From: Anaerolineaceae bacterium
GTDB lineage: Bacteria > Chloroflexota > Anaerolineae > Anaerolineales > Anaerolineaceae
DNA length: 64,000 nt
Reading direction: 5' to 3'
Assembly (NCBI GenBank): GCA_016841445.1
Contig: JAENZD010000002.1
Location: forward strand, 558,001 to 622,000
Shown: piece after piece, positions 8,052 to 16,588 of the stretch
Layout: each line of letters begins with the position of its first letter
How positions within the stretch are numbered: the stretch's first letter is position 1
The notes under the pieces: generated by a model
What the model saw: the letters and a program-made list of their open reading frames with translations, nothing else
What the model was told of the DNA's origin: nothing
The model's database searches: none
Translations under genes and position numbers: made by a program

Positions 8052-9857
8052 ATGACAGATCAATCCACTCCTGACCCCAATAGATTTGACAATCCACGTG
8101 CTGAGGAAAACCGGAAAACAACACCCATTAAATCCGGCTTAGCCAACGATCCGGATTATTTAAAATTGTTGGACCTTTATCAAAACGCGGAATTTAAACG
8201 ATGTCAGAATTTTGTCAATGAATTGGAGAGGCGATATCCAGGCCACCCGGATGTTAAGAAGATTAAAGAGGATCTGGAATTTAAACTTACCTTAAGCCAA
8301 ATGAATGCCAAAAATAGAAGTACAGAGAAGCGGCAGAAGGTAAAAGCTACCTTAAAATTGGTGGTTTTTGGAATCCTTGGTGTTCTTGTCGTTGCCACTG
8401 CTTTGTTTATTTCCTTTTCCCTTTTTAGTGGACAGGTTGCCGTAGATGAGTATGCCCAGCAAACCGCACAAGCCAATTCGCTGAAGAAACTTTATGCACA
8501 GGCAGAAGAACTGCTATTATTTGGGCAGCCCCAACCAGCTTTAGAGATTATTGATAGGATCAAAGCTATTGATCCAACCTTCGAAAACCTGGCGGTTATG
8601 GAAGCACGGGCGGAATATCTTATAACCTTAGAAGCAAAATATCAGAAGGGTGTAGATTTTCAGAATGAAGGTAAATTAGATGAAGCCTTATTAGTATTCA
8701 CTGAAATAGAAGGTGAAGAGGCGGGATTGTGGGATATCAGCCAAAGAATTAATCAAATTATGACCACGATGGACGTTGAAAGCTTATTGATAGAGGGGAA
8801 TAATGCTTACCAGGCAGGAAACTGGGAAAAGGTTATAAGTTCATACGAAACTGCAATGTTACTTGATTCAAGTGTTGGCAATCAAACAATTGATGATCAA
8901 TTAGTGCAAGCATACTTAAATAAAATTATTAATATGATGCAAAATGAAACAACTTCAGTAGAGGATATTGAGGATGCAGAACAATATTTTCGGAAAGTCA
9001 TTGCATTGATACCACAAAATGCGAATTATTCTGATGAGAGGGGCAACCTGCAAGAACTCAGTACCCAGCTGCTTAAAGCAAAGTATGCACAGACGGCCAA
9101 TGCAATGCTTGCCGATAAAATGCAAACCACGTCATCTATTTCGAAAGCTGTTTCCTATTTAACAAAGGCAGTTAATTATGACCCATCTGACTCAGATCTG
9201 CAGGAGGATCTAAAGAACGCTAAGTATTACGAGGCTGCTTTTCAACAATTTATTGACATGAATTGGGAATCTTCAATTAGTAACCTGAACACAATCATGT
9301 CATCAGATCTCACTTTTGCAGGTGGGAACGCAAATTTTTTACTTTATGAAGCTTACTACTTCCTGGGTGAACAATACTATTTCGCCAGGGTATATGAGGA
9401 TGCTCTCGAGATCCTTGAGCAGGCTGAAATAGTTGTATGGAATGATACGGATAACCTGTTCAGATTATTCAAACTTCAAACATTACTTGGTGATGTCTAT
9501 GTTCAATTAGATAATTACGAAAATGCAGCTTCATATTACCAATATGCTTTATACGCAATAAACTTTGGAACCCGATTAACGCGTTATCCTGACATCACCG
9601 TGAAATATGTCGAGGCTGTCAATGCATTTGAAGATGGGGAATATAGAAATGCATACAGGGGTTTCGCTGAAATATTTGAGGAGATCGATTTTATTTACCA
9701 AATGGAAAATATTGAGATTGAAAAAGGGGTTTGTCTGGCGCTTATAGCAGGAGAATATCATTCCACAGTTGCTGCGATTATAGATGCTAATAATTTACCC
9801 AATAGCATGGTCACTACAGCCAAGCAAACCCTGATTATTCCTACAATCACAGAATAA
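8052..9857 (+). CDS. membrane-anchored TPR protein of the tad locus
   Basis: About 601 residues. The N-terminal ~100 residues are cytoplasmic and charged. One membrane helix (about 105-128) is followed by a large extracytoplasmic region rich in TPR-like helical pairs with A/Y/A/P spacing, for example KLYAQAEELLLFGQPQPALE, then EGKLDEALLVF, QAGNWEKVISSYE and LDNYENAASYYQYAL. TPR proteins (TadD-like) in tad loci act as assembly or pilotin factors, but TadD is normally a much shorter lipoprotein, so this is a locus-specific variant. I start at ATG 8052, because AAAGG at 8042-8046 is correctly spaced for it; an in-frame GTG at 8046 has no ribosome site. Confidence 0.75.
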   Translation: MTDQSTPDPNRFDNPRAEENRKTTPIKSGLANDPDYLKLLDLYQNAEFKRCQNFVNELERRYPGHPDVKKIKEDLEFKLTLSQMNAKNRSTEKRQKVKATLKLVVFGILGVLVVATALFISFSLFSGQVAVDEYAQQTAQANSLKKLYAQAEELLLFGQPQPALEIIDRIKAIDPTFENLAVMEARAEYLITLEAKYQKGVDFQNEGKLDEALLVFTEIEGEEAGLWDISQRINQIMTTMDVESLLIEGNNAYQAGNWEKVISSYETAMLLDSSVGNQTIDDQLVQAYLNKIINMMQNETTSVEDIEDAEQYFRKVIALIPQNANYSDERGNLQELSTQLLKAKYAQTANAMLADKMQTTSSISKAVSYLTKAVNYDPSDSDLQEDLKNAKYYEAAFQQFIDMNWESSISNLNTIMSSDLTFAGGNANFLLYEAYYFLGEQYYFARVYEDALEILEQAEIVVWNDTDNLFRLFKLQTLLGDVYVQLDNYENAASYYQYALYAINFGTRLTRYPDITVKYVEAVNAFEDGEYRNAYRGFAEIFEEIDFIYQMENIEIEKGVCLALIAGEYHSTVAAIIDANNLPNSMVTTAKQTLIIPTITE

Positions 9858-9899
9858 CGAACAAGATTTAAAGATTATTGTTAATCGAAGGAGGTTTGG

Positions 9900-11231
9900 A
9901 TGTTCACAAACAGACCAGCATTGAATAGAGACACGGACGTTGTTAAACAAAAAGCTAAATTAAGAAGTCGTGAGCTTGATCGGGATTTCCTCATCATTCG
10001 CGACGCTGTTCAAAAGAATCTATTGGCAAATAATAATAATAAAACATTAGATACTGCCAATGTTAAGACTATGATAAAAGAAAACTTTTCTCATATCCTG
10101 GAAGAGAAAAATTTTCTCTATAATGTGGCAACTCGAAACCAGATGCTGGAATGGGTAATTGCCGATATAGTTGGATATGGGCCCATTGAACCTTTATTGA
10201 AAGACCCCGATATCACGGAAATTATGGTTAACGGGCACGACCAAATCTATATTGAGCGGTTTGGTTTGATAGAAGAAACCAATGTCGCATTTGATGATGA
10301 AGCTCACCTCATGCGAGTTATTGATCGGATTGTTTCGCCGATTGGACGTCGAGTGGATGAGGCATCTCCCATGGTTGATGCGCGTTTACCTAATGGCTAC
10401 CGTGTAAATGCCACCATCCCGCCGCTTTCATTGGTAGGACCTGTGCTCACCATTCGTAAGTTTGCCACCAAACCATTCACAGTTCAGGACCTGATCGCCA
10501 ATGGCACAATAACAGTCAGGTTAGCGAATTTCCTGAAATCCTGCGTGCAGGCAAGGGTGAACATTGTAAACTCGGGTGGTACTGGTACTGGAAAGACTAC
10601 TTTCCTGAATGTGCTCTCATCGTTCATCCCGCTCAATGAACGTGTGATAACTATTGAGGATACAGCTGAGCTTCAGCTTAAACAACCACATGTTGTTCGT
10701 TTAGAGAAGCGACCTCCCAATATTGAAGGCAGAGGCGAGGTCACCATCAGGCAATTGGTTGTGAACGCCCTGCGCATGCGCCCCGACCGGATTATCGTCG
10801 GTGAGTGCCGCTCAAGCGAAGCACTAGATATGCTCCAGGCAATGAACACCGGCCATGATGGGTCCATGACAACCATCCACTCCAACGGCCCGCGCGACGC
10901 CCTCCGCAGGATCGAAACGATGGTTTTAATGGCTGGTATGGAGCTGCCACTTAAAGCGATACGAGAGCAGGTTGCTTCTTCAATTGAACTTGTTGTCCAC
11001 CTTGAACGTTTGAAAGACGGTTCACGTAAGATTGTTCGTGTAGCTGAAGTACAGGGTATGGAAAACGATACGATCGTGATGCAGGATATATTTGTATTTG
11101 AACAAGGCGGAATGAAGAATGGCATTGTCCAGGGACGATTGGTACCAACAGGACTGCGCCCCCAATTCCTGGATAAGTTCACAGCCAATAATGTTGAGAT
11201 CCCTGAAACAGTTTTTGTAAAAGATCAATAA
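9900..11231 (+). CDS. cpaF: CpaF/TadA pilus assembly ATPase
   Basis: 443-residue secretion ATPase of the VirB11/GspE superfamily that powers Flp pilus assembly. An N-terminal domain (about 60-200) includes VGYGPIEPLLKDPDITEIMV, typical of CpaF. The Walker A is GGTGTGKTT (226-234), the Asp-box region holds ITIEDTAEL, and the Walker B/His-box region holds RPDRIIVGECR and GSMTTIHSNG, all intact. A strong GGAGG ribosome site precedes the ATG. In many tad operons cpaF precedes tadB; here it is last, after the TPR gene. A stem-loop at 11244-11271 closes the operon. Confidence 0.93.
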   Translation: MFTNRPALNRDTDVVKQKAKLRSRELDRDFLIIRDAVQKNLLANNNNKTLDTANVKTMIKENFSHILEEKNFLYNVATRNQMLEWVIADIVGYGPIEPLLKDPDITEIMVNGHDQIYIERFGLIEETNVAFDDEAHLMRVIDRIVSPIGRRVDEASPMVDARLPNGYRVNATIPPLSLVGPVLTIRKFATKPFTVQDLIANGTITVRLANFLKSCVQARVNIVNSGGTGTGKTTFLNVLSSFIPLNERVITIEDTAELQLKQPHVVRLEKRPPNIEGRGEVTIRQLVVNALRMRPDRIIVGECRSSEALDMLQAMNTGHDGSMTTIHSNGPRDALRRIETMVLMAGMELPLKAIREQVASSIELVVHLERLKDGSRKIVRVAEVQGMENDTIVMQDIFVFEQGGMKNGIVQGRLVPTGLRPQFLDKFTANNVEIPETVFVKDQ

Positions 11232-11243
11232 TACTTGTATGTG

Positions 11244-11271
11244 AATGAAGAGGCTATAATGCCTCTTCATT
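11244..11271 (+). terminator. hairpin terminator after cpaF
   Basis: Perfect 11-bp inverted repeat: AATGAAGAGGC (11244-11254) pairs with GCCTCTTCATT (11261-11271) across a 6-nt loop, 13 nt after the cpaF stop. The following T-tract is short (TTCCGTTT), so rho-independent termination is likely but not textbook. Confidence 0.7.
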
Positions 11272-11346
11272 TCCGTTTAATAAAAACTTGCTAAGTTGGT
11301 TTTTTGGCGCTATGGATGAGATTGGCTGTAAGGAAGATTCCCGATC

Positions 11347-11709
11347 ATGAAATTAATTGAAATTGACCATTCACAAAAGCCTTCCTGTCCGGTTTTGGTG
11401 AAGTACTGTAATAATTTCTGTAGTAAGGCTTTGGGTTTGATGTTCAGGAAGGACCTTGCTAAAAATTCAGGGGCTTTACTGGTTGAGAGATCTGAAAGTA
11501 AAATCAACACCTCAATTCACATGTTATTTGTGAATTTTGATCTCACTGTACTGTGGTTGGATAAAAACAGGGTGGTTGTTGATAAGGTATTGGCTAAAAA
11601 GTGGTTACCGTTCTATTTTCCTAAAAAACCAGCCCAGTATGTATTAGAACTTCATCAATCGAAGTTTCCAGATTATGAAATAGGTGATGTTTTGGAATTC
11701 GAAGAGTGA
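11347..11709 (+). CDS. DUF192 family protein
   Basis: 120-residue DUF192 protein. It shows the conserved signature in order: GLMFRKDL (31-38), an acidic/Asn turn, INTSIHMLFVNFDLTVLWLD as the central strand-turn-strand block, and AQYVLEL near the C-terminus. DUF192 proteins are small beta-rich proteins of unknown function, often secreted; this one has no signal peptide. It stands between the pilus operon terminator and the sugar cluster promoter. DUF192 genes are often seen near tad loci, so a link to region 1 is possible, but the hairpin separates transcription. Confidence 0.8.
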   Translation: MKLIEIDHSQKPSCPVLVKYCNNFCSKALGLMFRKDLAKNSGALLVERSESKINTSIHMLFVNFDLTVLWLDKNRVVVDKVLAKKWLPFYFPKKPAQYVLELHQSKFPDYEIGDVLEFEE

Positions 11710-11724
11710 TTAATTAATTTAAGC

Positions 11725-11753
11725 TTGTAAAGAATCAAGAATTAAACTACAAT
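11725..11753 (+). promoter_or_regulatory. candidate sigma-70-type promoter of the first sugar operon
   Basis: TTGTAA (11725-11730) and TACAAT (11748-11753) are separated by exactly 17 nt, 35 nt upstream of the ATG at 11789. Matches to consensus are 4/6 and 5/6. There is no obvious LacI-type operator next to it. Confidence 0.45.
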
Positions 11754-11788
11754 GGCACTAATAATCAATCTCGAATGAGGATTTTTCA

Positions 11789-12898
11789 ATGGAGCGATCA
11801 TCTGAAATCGAATATAAACAGGAACTGGTGAAACATTACCTGGAGAGCCATCAATTGGATGGCTTATACTTTACCAGTGTACCGAATTTTGCTTGGTTTT
11901 CTGCAGGTGGAGACTCGCATGTTGAGAACCACAGCAAGTATGGCGTGGCTTCTTTTTTGATCACAAAAAGCAAACGTTTTCTTTTAACCAACAATATTGA
12001 AATGCGGCGGATCCAATCTGAACAATTGGAAGGTGTTAGCAATCTGTTTGAAACTGTTGAATACGATTGGTATGACCCGAATGGTGAAAACAAGGCAGTG
12101 ACTCGATTAACAAAAGGCTTAAGGATCGGTTCTGACGTTACGAAAGATGGTTTCTACGCACTCCCATCAGATTTTGTTCAACTGCGATATCCATTAACGC
12201 CTTCTGAAGTTGACCGTTGTCGCTGGTTAGGCTGGTATACCGCTGAGGCGGTTGAAACTGCGGCTCGTGGGCTTCAACCCGGTATGACAGAATTTGATAT
12301 TGAAGCGCTGATAGCATCAGAGATCACACAGCGAGGAATCCAGCCTGTGGTCTTGCTTGTGGCAGGAGATGAGCGTAATGAAAAATATCGACATCCGTTG
12401 CCCTCAACGAACTTATTTACAAAATTTGGAAAGCTGGTCTGCTGTGCAAGAAAATGGGGTTTGATCACTGCACTGACCCGATGTGTTTACGCCGGTGATA
12501 TCCCAGAGATATTGGTTGAACGACAAAAGGCTGTTGCTTTTGTGGATGCTACTTTTGTCCATCACACAAAGCCAGGTCAGGTTGTCGGGAAGATTTTTAA
12601 GGCTGCAATGGCGGCTTATGAACAAGTTGGATACCCGGGTGAATGGCAAAACCATCACCAGGGTGGCGCGATTGGTTATGAAGCAAGGGAATACATCGGG
12701 TATGCAGGATCGAAGGAGGTTGTCATATCACCTCAGACCTTTGCTTGGAATCCCAGTATTTTCGGAAATAAATCTGAAGATACCATACTGGTTTCTGATG
12801 ATGGGTTTCAGGTCATGACCCAGACAGACCATTGGCCACAAATTCAGGTCGAGGTTGATGGAATGTGTTATCAACGGCCCGATATTTTAGTGATATGA
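11789..12898 (+). CDS. M24/creatinase-fold protein lacking metal-binding aspartates
   Basis: 369 residues with the creatinase N-domain (about 1-135) and a pita-bread M24 C-domain (about 140-365), as in Xaa-Pro peptidases. The two Asp metal ligands expected before the TR of ITALTRCVYAG are absent: there is no Asp between residues 195 and 236. The active-site His region (NHHQGG, 288-293) and the final acidic NKSEDTILVSDDG are kept. Creatinase itself is a metal-free member of this fold, so a hydrolase or lyase acting on a C-N bond is possible, as is a non-catalytic role. The motif KYRHPLP (199-205) is shared with the paralogue at 18254. It is first in a sugar catabolic operon; the actual substrate is unknown. 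Confidence 0.72.
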   Translation: MERSSEIEYKQELVKHYLESHQLDGLYFTSVPNFAWFSAGGDSHVENHSKYGVASFLITKSKRFLLTNNIEMRRIQSEQLEGVSNLFETVEYDWYDPNGENKAVTRLTKGLRIGSDVTKDGFYALPSDFVQLRYPLTPSEVDRCRWLGWYTAEAVETAARGLQPGMTEFDIEALIASEITQRGIQPVVLLVAGDERNEKYRHPLPSTNLFTKFGKLVCCARKWGLITALTRCVYAGDIPEILVERQKAVAFVDATFVHHTKPGQVVGKIFKAAMAAYEQVGYPGEWQNHHQGGAIGYEAREYIGYAGSKEVVISPQTFAWNPSIFGNKSEDTILVSDDGFQVMTQTDHWPQIQVEVDGMCYQRPDILVI

Positions 12899-12926
12899 AA
12901 ATTCAGGAGTGATCGAGGAAAAAATT

Positions 12927-13838
12927 ATGACAACAACAGAAAAAAATACAGGCGAGATTGTTCAATCAGCATTTAACCAAAATATCCCTGTACCAGCTTT
13001 TAATATTCCATATCTTCCCATGATGGAACCTGTAACTAAAGCGATTGTTGACTCAAAGTGTTTTGCGCTCATAGAAGTGGCACGATTGGAGTGGGAGAAA
13101 TTCGAGAGTAAGAGTTCAAAAGCCGTGAAAGATGAATATGATTTATGGTGTGATCCCGCTTACATGCGCCTTCACCTTGACCATATTCCAGTGATCGATG
13201 AGGATGGACTGGAGGTCGATTATCTCAAGATCATACGAGAAGCAATTGATCTGGGATATGAATCGGTTATGCTCGATGGTTCCCGCCTGGATTTGGACGA
13301 GAACATATCAGCAACCCGAAAAGTGGTCGAACTAGCTCACGCCGCAGGTGTTGCCTGCGAAGCGGAGTTAGGTGCCGTCTTAGGTCATGAGAGCGGACCG
13401 CTCCCGCCATATGAGATCCTTTTTAAGACGCGGCGAGGTTTTACGGATGTGGATGAAGCCAGGCGTTTTGTCGAAGAAACGGGTGTCGATTGGCTTTCAG
13501 TTGCGATAGGCAATATCCACGGAAATATCTCAAAATCCTTAAAAGATAAAAAGAAAATCGAGGCAAAACTTCATATCGGTCATTTACAGGAATTGGCCGC
13601 GGCTACGTGTATTCCGCTCGTTTTACATGGTGGTTCGGGAGTGAGACAAGAATATATTCATCAAGCCATCAAGAACGGGATGACCAAGATCAATATCGGT
13701 ACAGATATCCGCCAGCCATACGAGATCGCATTGAAAGAGACTGGCGATATTGATAAAGCAAAAGAAGCAGCCTATAACCAGACTTGCTGGATTATTCGAG
13801 ATAATTTGATAATCGAGGGTTCTCAACTTCGATTGTGA
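12927..13838 (+). CDS. class II fructose/tagatose-bisphosphate-type aldolase
   Basis: 303-residue zinc-dependent ketose-bisphosphate aldolase. HLDH at 83-86 gives the catalytic Asp85 and zinc ligand His86. The other zinc ligands are His198 in GNIHG and His234 in LVLHGGSG. The phosphate-binding KINIGTD is at 254-260. These residues match the FbaA/GatY family, and the length is normal. It should cleave a phosphorylated ketose into dihydroxyacetone phosphate plus an aldehyde. The exact ketose is not set by the sequence; the kinase next door would supply it. I start at ATG 12927 with AGGA seven nt upstream; the in-frame GTG at 12909 has its purine run too close. Confidence 0.85.
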   Translation: MTTTEKNTGEIVQSAFNQNIPVPAFNIPYLPMMEPVTKAIVDSKCFALIEVARLEWEKFESKSSKAVKDEYDLWCDPAYMRLHLDHIPVIDEDGLEVDYLKIIREAIDLGYESVMLDGSRLDLDENISATRKVVELAHAAGVACEAELGAVLGHESGPLPPYEILFKTRRGFTDVDEARRFVEETGVDWLSVAIGNIHGNISKSLKDKKKIEAKLHIGHLQELAAATCIPLVLHGGSGVRQEYIHQAIKNGMTKINIGTDIRQPYEIALKETGDIDKAKEAAYNQTCWIIRDNLIIEGSQLRL

Positions 13839-13849
13839 GATGAAATTTT

Positions 13850-15379
13850 ATGAGCCTACTTGGGATTGATATCGGTACAACGGGATGTAAATCTGCCGTC
13901 TTTTCTGAAGAAGGCGAGCTGTTAGCTCTTGCCTACGAGGAATATGATCATCACAGCCCCCAGCCCGGTTGGGCAGAACTGGACTCAGTTGAAGTTTGGG
14001 AAAAAACCAAATCCACGATAACTCAAGTGACACACACGCCGGGAATTGGCAGTATCGATGCCCTTGCTGTAACTTCTCTGGGAGAAGCAATGGTACCCGT
14101 GACCAAAGAGCGGGAAATCTTAGGCTCTTCGATTTTAAATTATGATATTCGCGGTCAGGATTATGCCAATGCGCTAAAAGATTTGCTTCCCAACGAAACA
14201 GTTTACCCAATAACCGGTGTAAATTTCAGCTATCTGTTCAGTATGACAAAGATGATGTGGATCAAAAACCATCAACCTGACCTTTATGAAAAGGCAGACT
14301 TCTTTTTGCCATGGTCTGCATTTATTTCCTTCATGCTGGGCGGTGATCCGGTTGTCGACTTCTCTACAGCCAGCCGGACATATTTGTTTGATATCAACAA
14401 AGAAGACTGGTCAGATGATTTGCTCGCGTTATCAGGTTTGGATCGGGCTAAACTCCCTCTGACAGTCCAGGCCGGCAGGATCATTGGACAGGTTTCAGAT
14501 TCTATATCAGCCCTGTTGAACCTGCCGAAGGGGCTTCCGATTGTGATCGGCGCCCACGATCAATGTGCGAATGCTGTGGGGAGTGGTGTTATTAATGATG
14601 GGCAGGTGATGCTGGGAATGGGAACATTCACCTGCGCTGTCCCTGTTTTCTCACAAAGGTATCAAACAGCAAAAGCCATCCAGCTTGGTGTGAACACAGA
14701 GCATCATGCCGTGCCGAGGCATTTCGTGTCCTTCATATATAACCAGGGCGGATCAGTTGTAAAATGGTTCCGGGACACTTTTGCTGGTCTTGATGCGAGG
14801 AATTGCCAGGCACAGGGTGATGAAATCTACGAACATCTATTCAATGAAATGCCTTCTGAACCTGGCAATTTAGTCATGCTGCCATATTTTTCAATCTCGG
14901 GATTGCCGGAATTGACAGGTGAGACCTCCGGTATCATAGCTGGCTTACGGCTGACGACTCAGCGCGGAGAGATCCTGAAAGGCATTGTTGAAAGTATCAT
15001 TTTGGATTTACGTATGACCCTCGGGTCACTTTCCGAGGTTGGCTTAGGTATGGAGGAGGTTGTGACAGTAGGGGGTGGGAGCAAATCTGATGCCTGGATG
15101 CAAATTTGTGCCGACATTCTAGGGTGTCCCATGCGACGGACCCGTGTTGTCGAAAGCGGCACTCTCGGTTCAGCAATCACAGCGGGGGTTGGCAGTGGTA
15201 TCTATTCTGATTATCACGAAGCTGTGAGGAGAACAGTGGCAATGGGTGAGTATTTTGAACCGATCAATGCGAACCAGGCAGTTTATGATCAAAAGTTTGG
15301 TCAATTCATCATTCTCCGTGAAAGGATGATGAATTATTTGGGTGAACTTACAATCCAAACCATGGATAAGAAAAATTAA
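13850..15379 (+). CDS. FGGY-family carbohydrate kinase (xylulokinase-like)
   Basis: 509-residue sugar kinase of the actin/hexokinase-like FGGY family. The phosphate-1 loop LLGIDIGTTGCKSAVF is at residues 3-18. The catalytic Asp237 lies in IGAHDQCANAVGSG, and the C-terminal adenosine-binding glycine run VGGGSKSDAWMQ matches the family. FGGY kinases phosphorylate ketoses or polyols (xylulose, fuculose, ribulose and others); the substrate cannot be read from sequence. It lies 11 nt after the aldolase gene, in the order aldolase-kinase, so its product is probably the aldolase substrate. Confidence 0.87.
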   Translation: MSLLGIDIGTTGCKSAVFSEEGELLALAYEEYDHHSPQPGWAELDSVEVWEKTKSTITQVTHTPGIGSIDALAVTSLGEAMVPVTKEREILGSSILNYDIRGQDYANALKDLLPNETVYPITGVNFSYLFSMTKMMWIKNHQPDLYEKADFFLPWSAFISFMLGGDPVVDFSTASRTYLFDINKEDWSDDLLALSGLDRAKLPLTVQAGRIIGQVSDSISALLNLPKGLPIVIGAHDQCANAVGSGVINDGQVMLGMGTFTCAVPVFSQRYQTAKAIQLGVNTEHHAVPRHFVSFIYNQGGSVVKWFRDTFAGLDARNCQAQGDEIYEHLFNEMPSEPGNLVMLPYFSISGLPELTGETSGIIAGLRLTTQRGEILKGIVESIILDLRMTLGSLSEVGLGMEEVVTVGGGSKSDAWMQICADILGCPMRRTRVVESGTLGSAITAGVGSGIYSDYHEAVRRTVAMGEYFEPINANQAVYDQKFGQFIILRERMMNYLGELTIQTMDKKN

Positions 15380-15475
15380 TGCGAGCAAGGATCGTTGGTC
15401 CTAAATGGATAGCTGTAATAATAATACAAAGTACCTTACTGCATTCTGGATAGTATTAATAAAAAGGAGAGCGGA

Positions 15476-16558
15476 ATGGATGGCAAGATGAAAGCGCAGA
15501 TGTTTTATAAACCTCTTGATATGTCCTTGATCGAAGTTGATATCCCTCAAGTTGCGATGGATGAGGTGCTGCTCAAGGTCAAGGCATGCGGGATTTGCGG
15601 CTCGGATGTCGCATATTTCTTCGGGAGAAGCCCGTTAGAGACCAAAAATGGGTTAGGACCATTGGTGTTGGGACATGAGTTTTCCGGCGAAATCGTTGAA
15701 ATGGGCGCTTTAGCCCAGGCAAACAGCAGCTTTAAGCTGGGGGATCACGTCATGGGAAACCCCGTCAGGGAGTGCATGGCCTGTAAGTACTGCGCCCGGA
15801 CGGCGGTGAACCTGTGTGAAAACAAGCGTGTTAAAGGTGTCAGCGTGGATGGCGCTTTTGCAGAATTTGTGACCATGCCCTATACGCATATTTACAAAGT
15901 CCCGGATGGCATCACTTACGCTGAAGCTGCTTTATGCGAACCATTGGCGTGCGGGACGAATGGCGTAAAGACCCTAGATGTTAAATTGGGAGACTTTGTT
16001 GTTGTTTTTGGACCAGGTGCGATTGGATTGATGCAGCTGCAGCTTATCAAAGCGTGTGGTGCAGGCAAAGTGGCAATGGTCGGGATCCTGGATTATGGTT
16101 TGGAAAAAGCCCTGGCATTGGGTGCAGATTATGTTTTCAATACCACTGATCCAAACTCCCCGTACTATTGTGAAGATCTTACCGCAGAAATCCACAAATT
16201 GACGGATGGGGAAATGGCAAACAAAGTGATCGTGCCGACTTCAGCAAAACCTGCACTGCAAAGTGCGTTAAAGGTATCTGGAAACAGGGCAAACATCGTG
16301 TATTTTGGGCTGCCATCTGACACAGAAGTTCTGGAAGTTCCCTTACTGGATTTCCTGACAAAGGATAAATCGATCCTTTCTTCCTGGCTGGCACCCTTCA
16401 CCTGGGACACTGCCCAGGCAGCCATGCGCAGTGGAAAAATCCAGATCGGCCAATTGATTACCCACACATTCCCGTTGGAAGAATTAGAAGAAGGCATCCG
16501 GTTTATGGATGATAAAAGCCAAACAGACAAGATAAAATCTGTTATCGTGTTTGATTAA
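15476..16558 (+). CDS. zinc-dependent alcohol dehydrogenase (sorbitol/threonine dehydrogenase type)
   Basis: 360-residue medium-chain dehydrogenase. Catalytic zinc ligands are Cys41 (GICGSD), His67 and Glu68 (LGHEFSG). The structural zinc site is Cys100-x2-Cys103-x2-Cys106-x7-Cys114, all present. A Rossmann domain follows with VVVFGPGAIGLMQLQ as the dinucleotide motif (GPGAIG). The family oxidises polyols or sugar alcohols at a secondary carbon with NAD(P). It sits between the kinase and the isomerase-like gene, so it probably interconverts a polyol and ketose in the same pathway. A GGAGAG ribosome site precedes ATG 15476. Confidence 0.88.
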   Translation: MDGKMKAQMFYKPLDMSLIEVDIPQVAMDEVLLKVKACGICGSDVAYFFGRSPLETKNGLGPLVLGHEFSGEIVEMGALAQANSSFKLGDHVMGNPVRECMACKYCARTAVNLCENKRVKGVSVDGAFAEFVTMPYTHIYKVPDGITYAEAALCEPLACGTNGVKTLDVKLGDFVVVFGPGAIGLMQLQLIKACGAGKVAMVGILDYGLEKALALGADYVFNTTDPNSPYYCEDLTAEIHKLTDGEMANKVIVPTSAKPALQSALKVSGNRANIVYFGLPSDTEVLEVPLLDFLTKDKSILSSWLAPFTWDTAQAAMRSGKIQIGQLITHTFPLEELEEGIRFMDDKSQTDKIKSVIVFD

Positions 16559-16588
16559 TGAATATCGAGACAATTGGAGAGTATGAAA

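Noticed and set aside
10673-11188. 171-codon open frame on the minus strand
   Set aside because: Antisense to the highly conserved cpaF; Arg/Ser/Thr-rich composition typical of a shadow frame.
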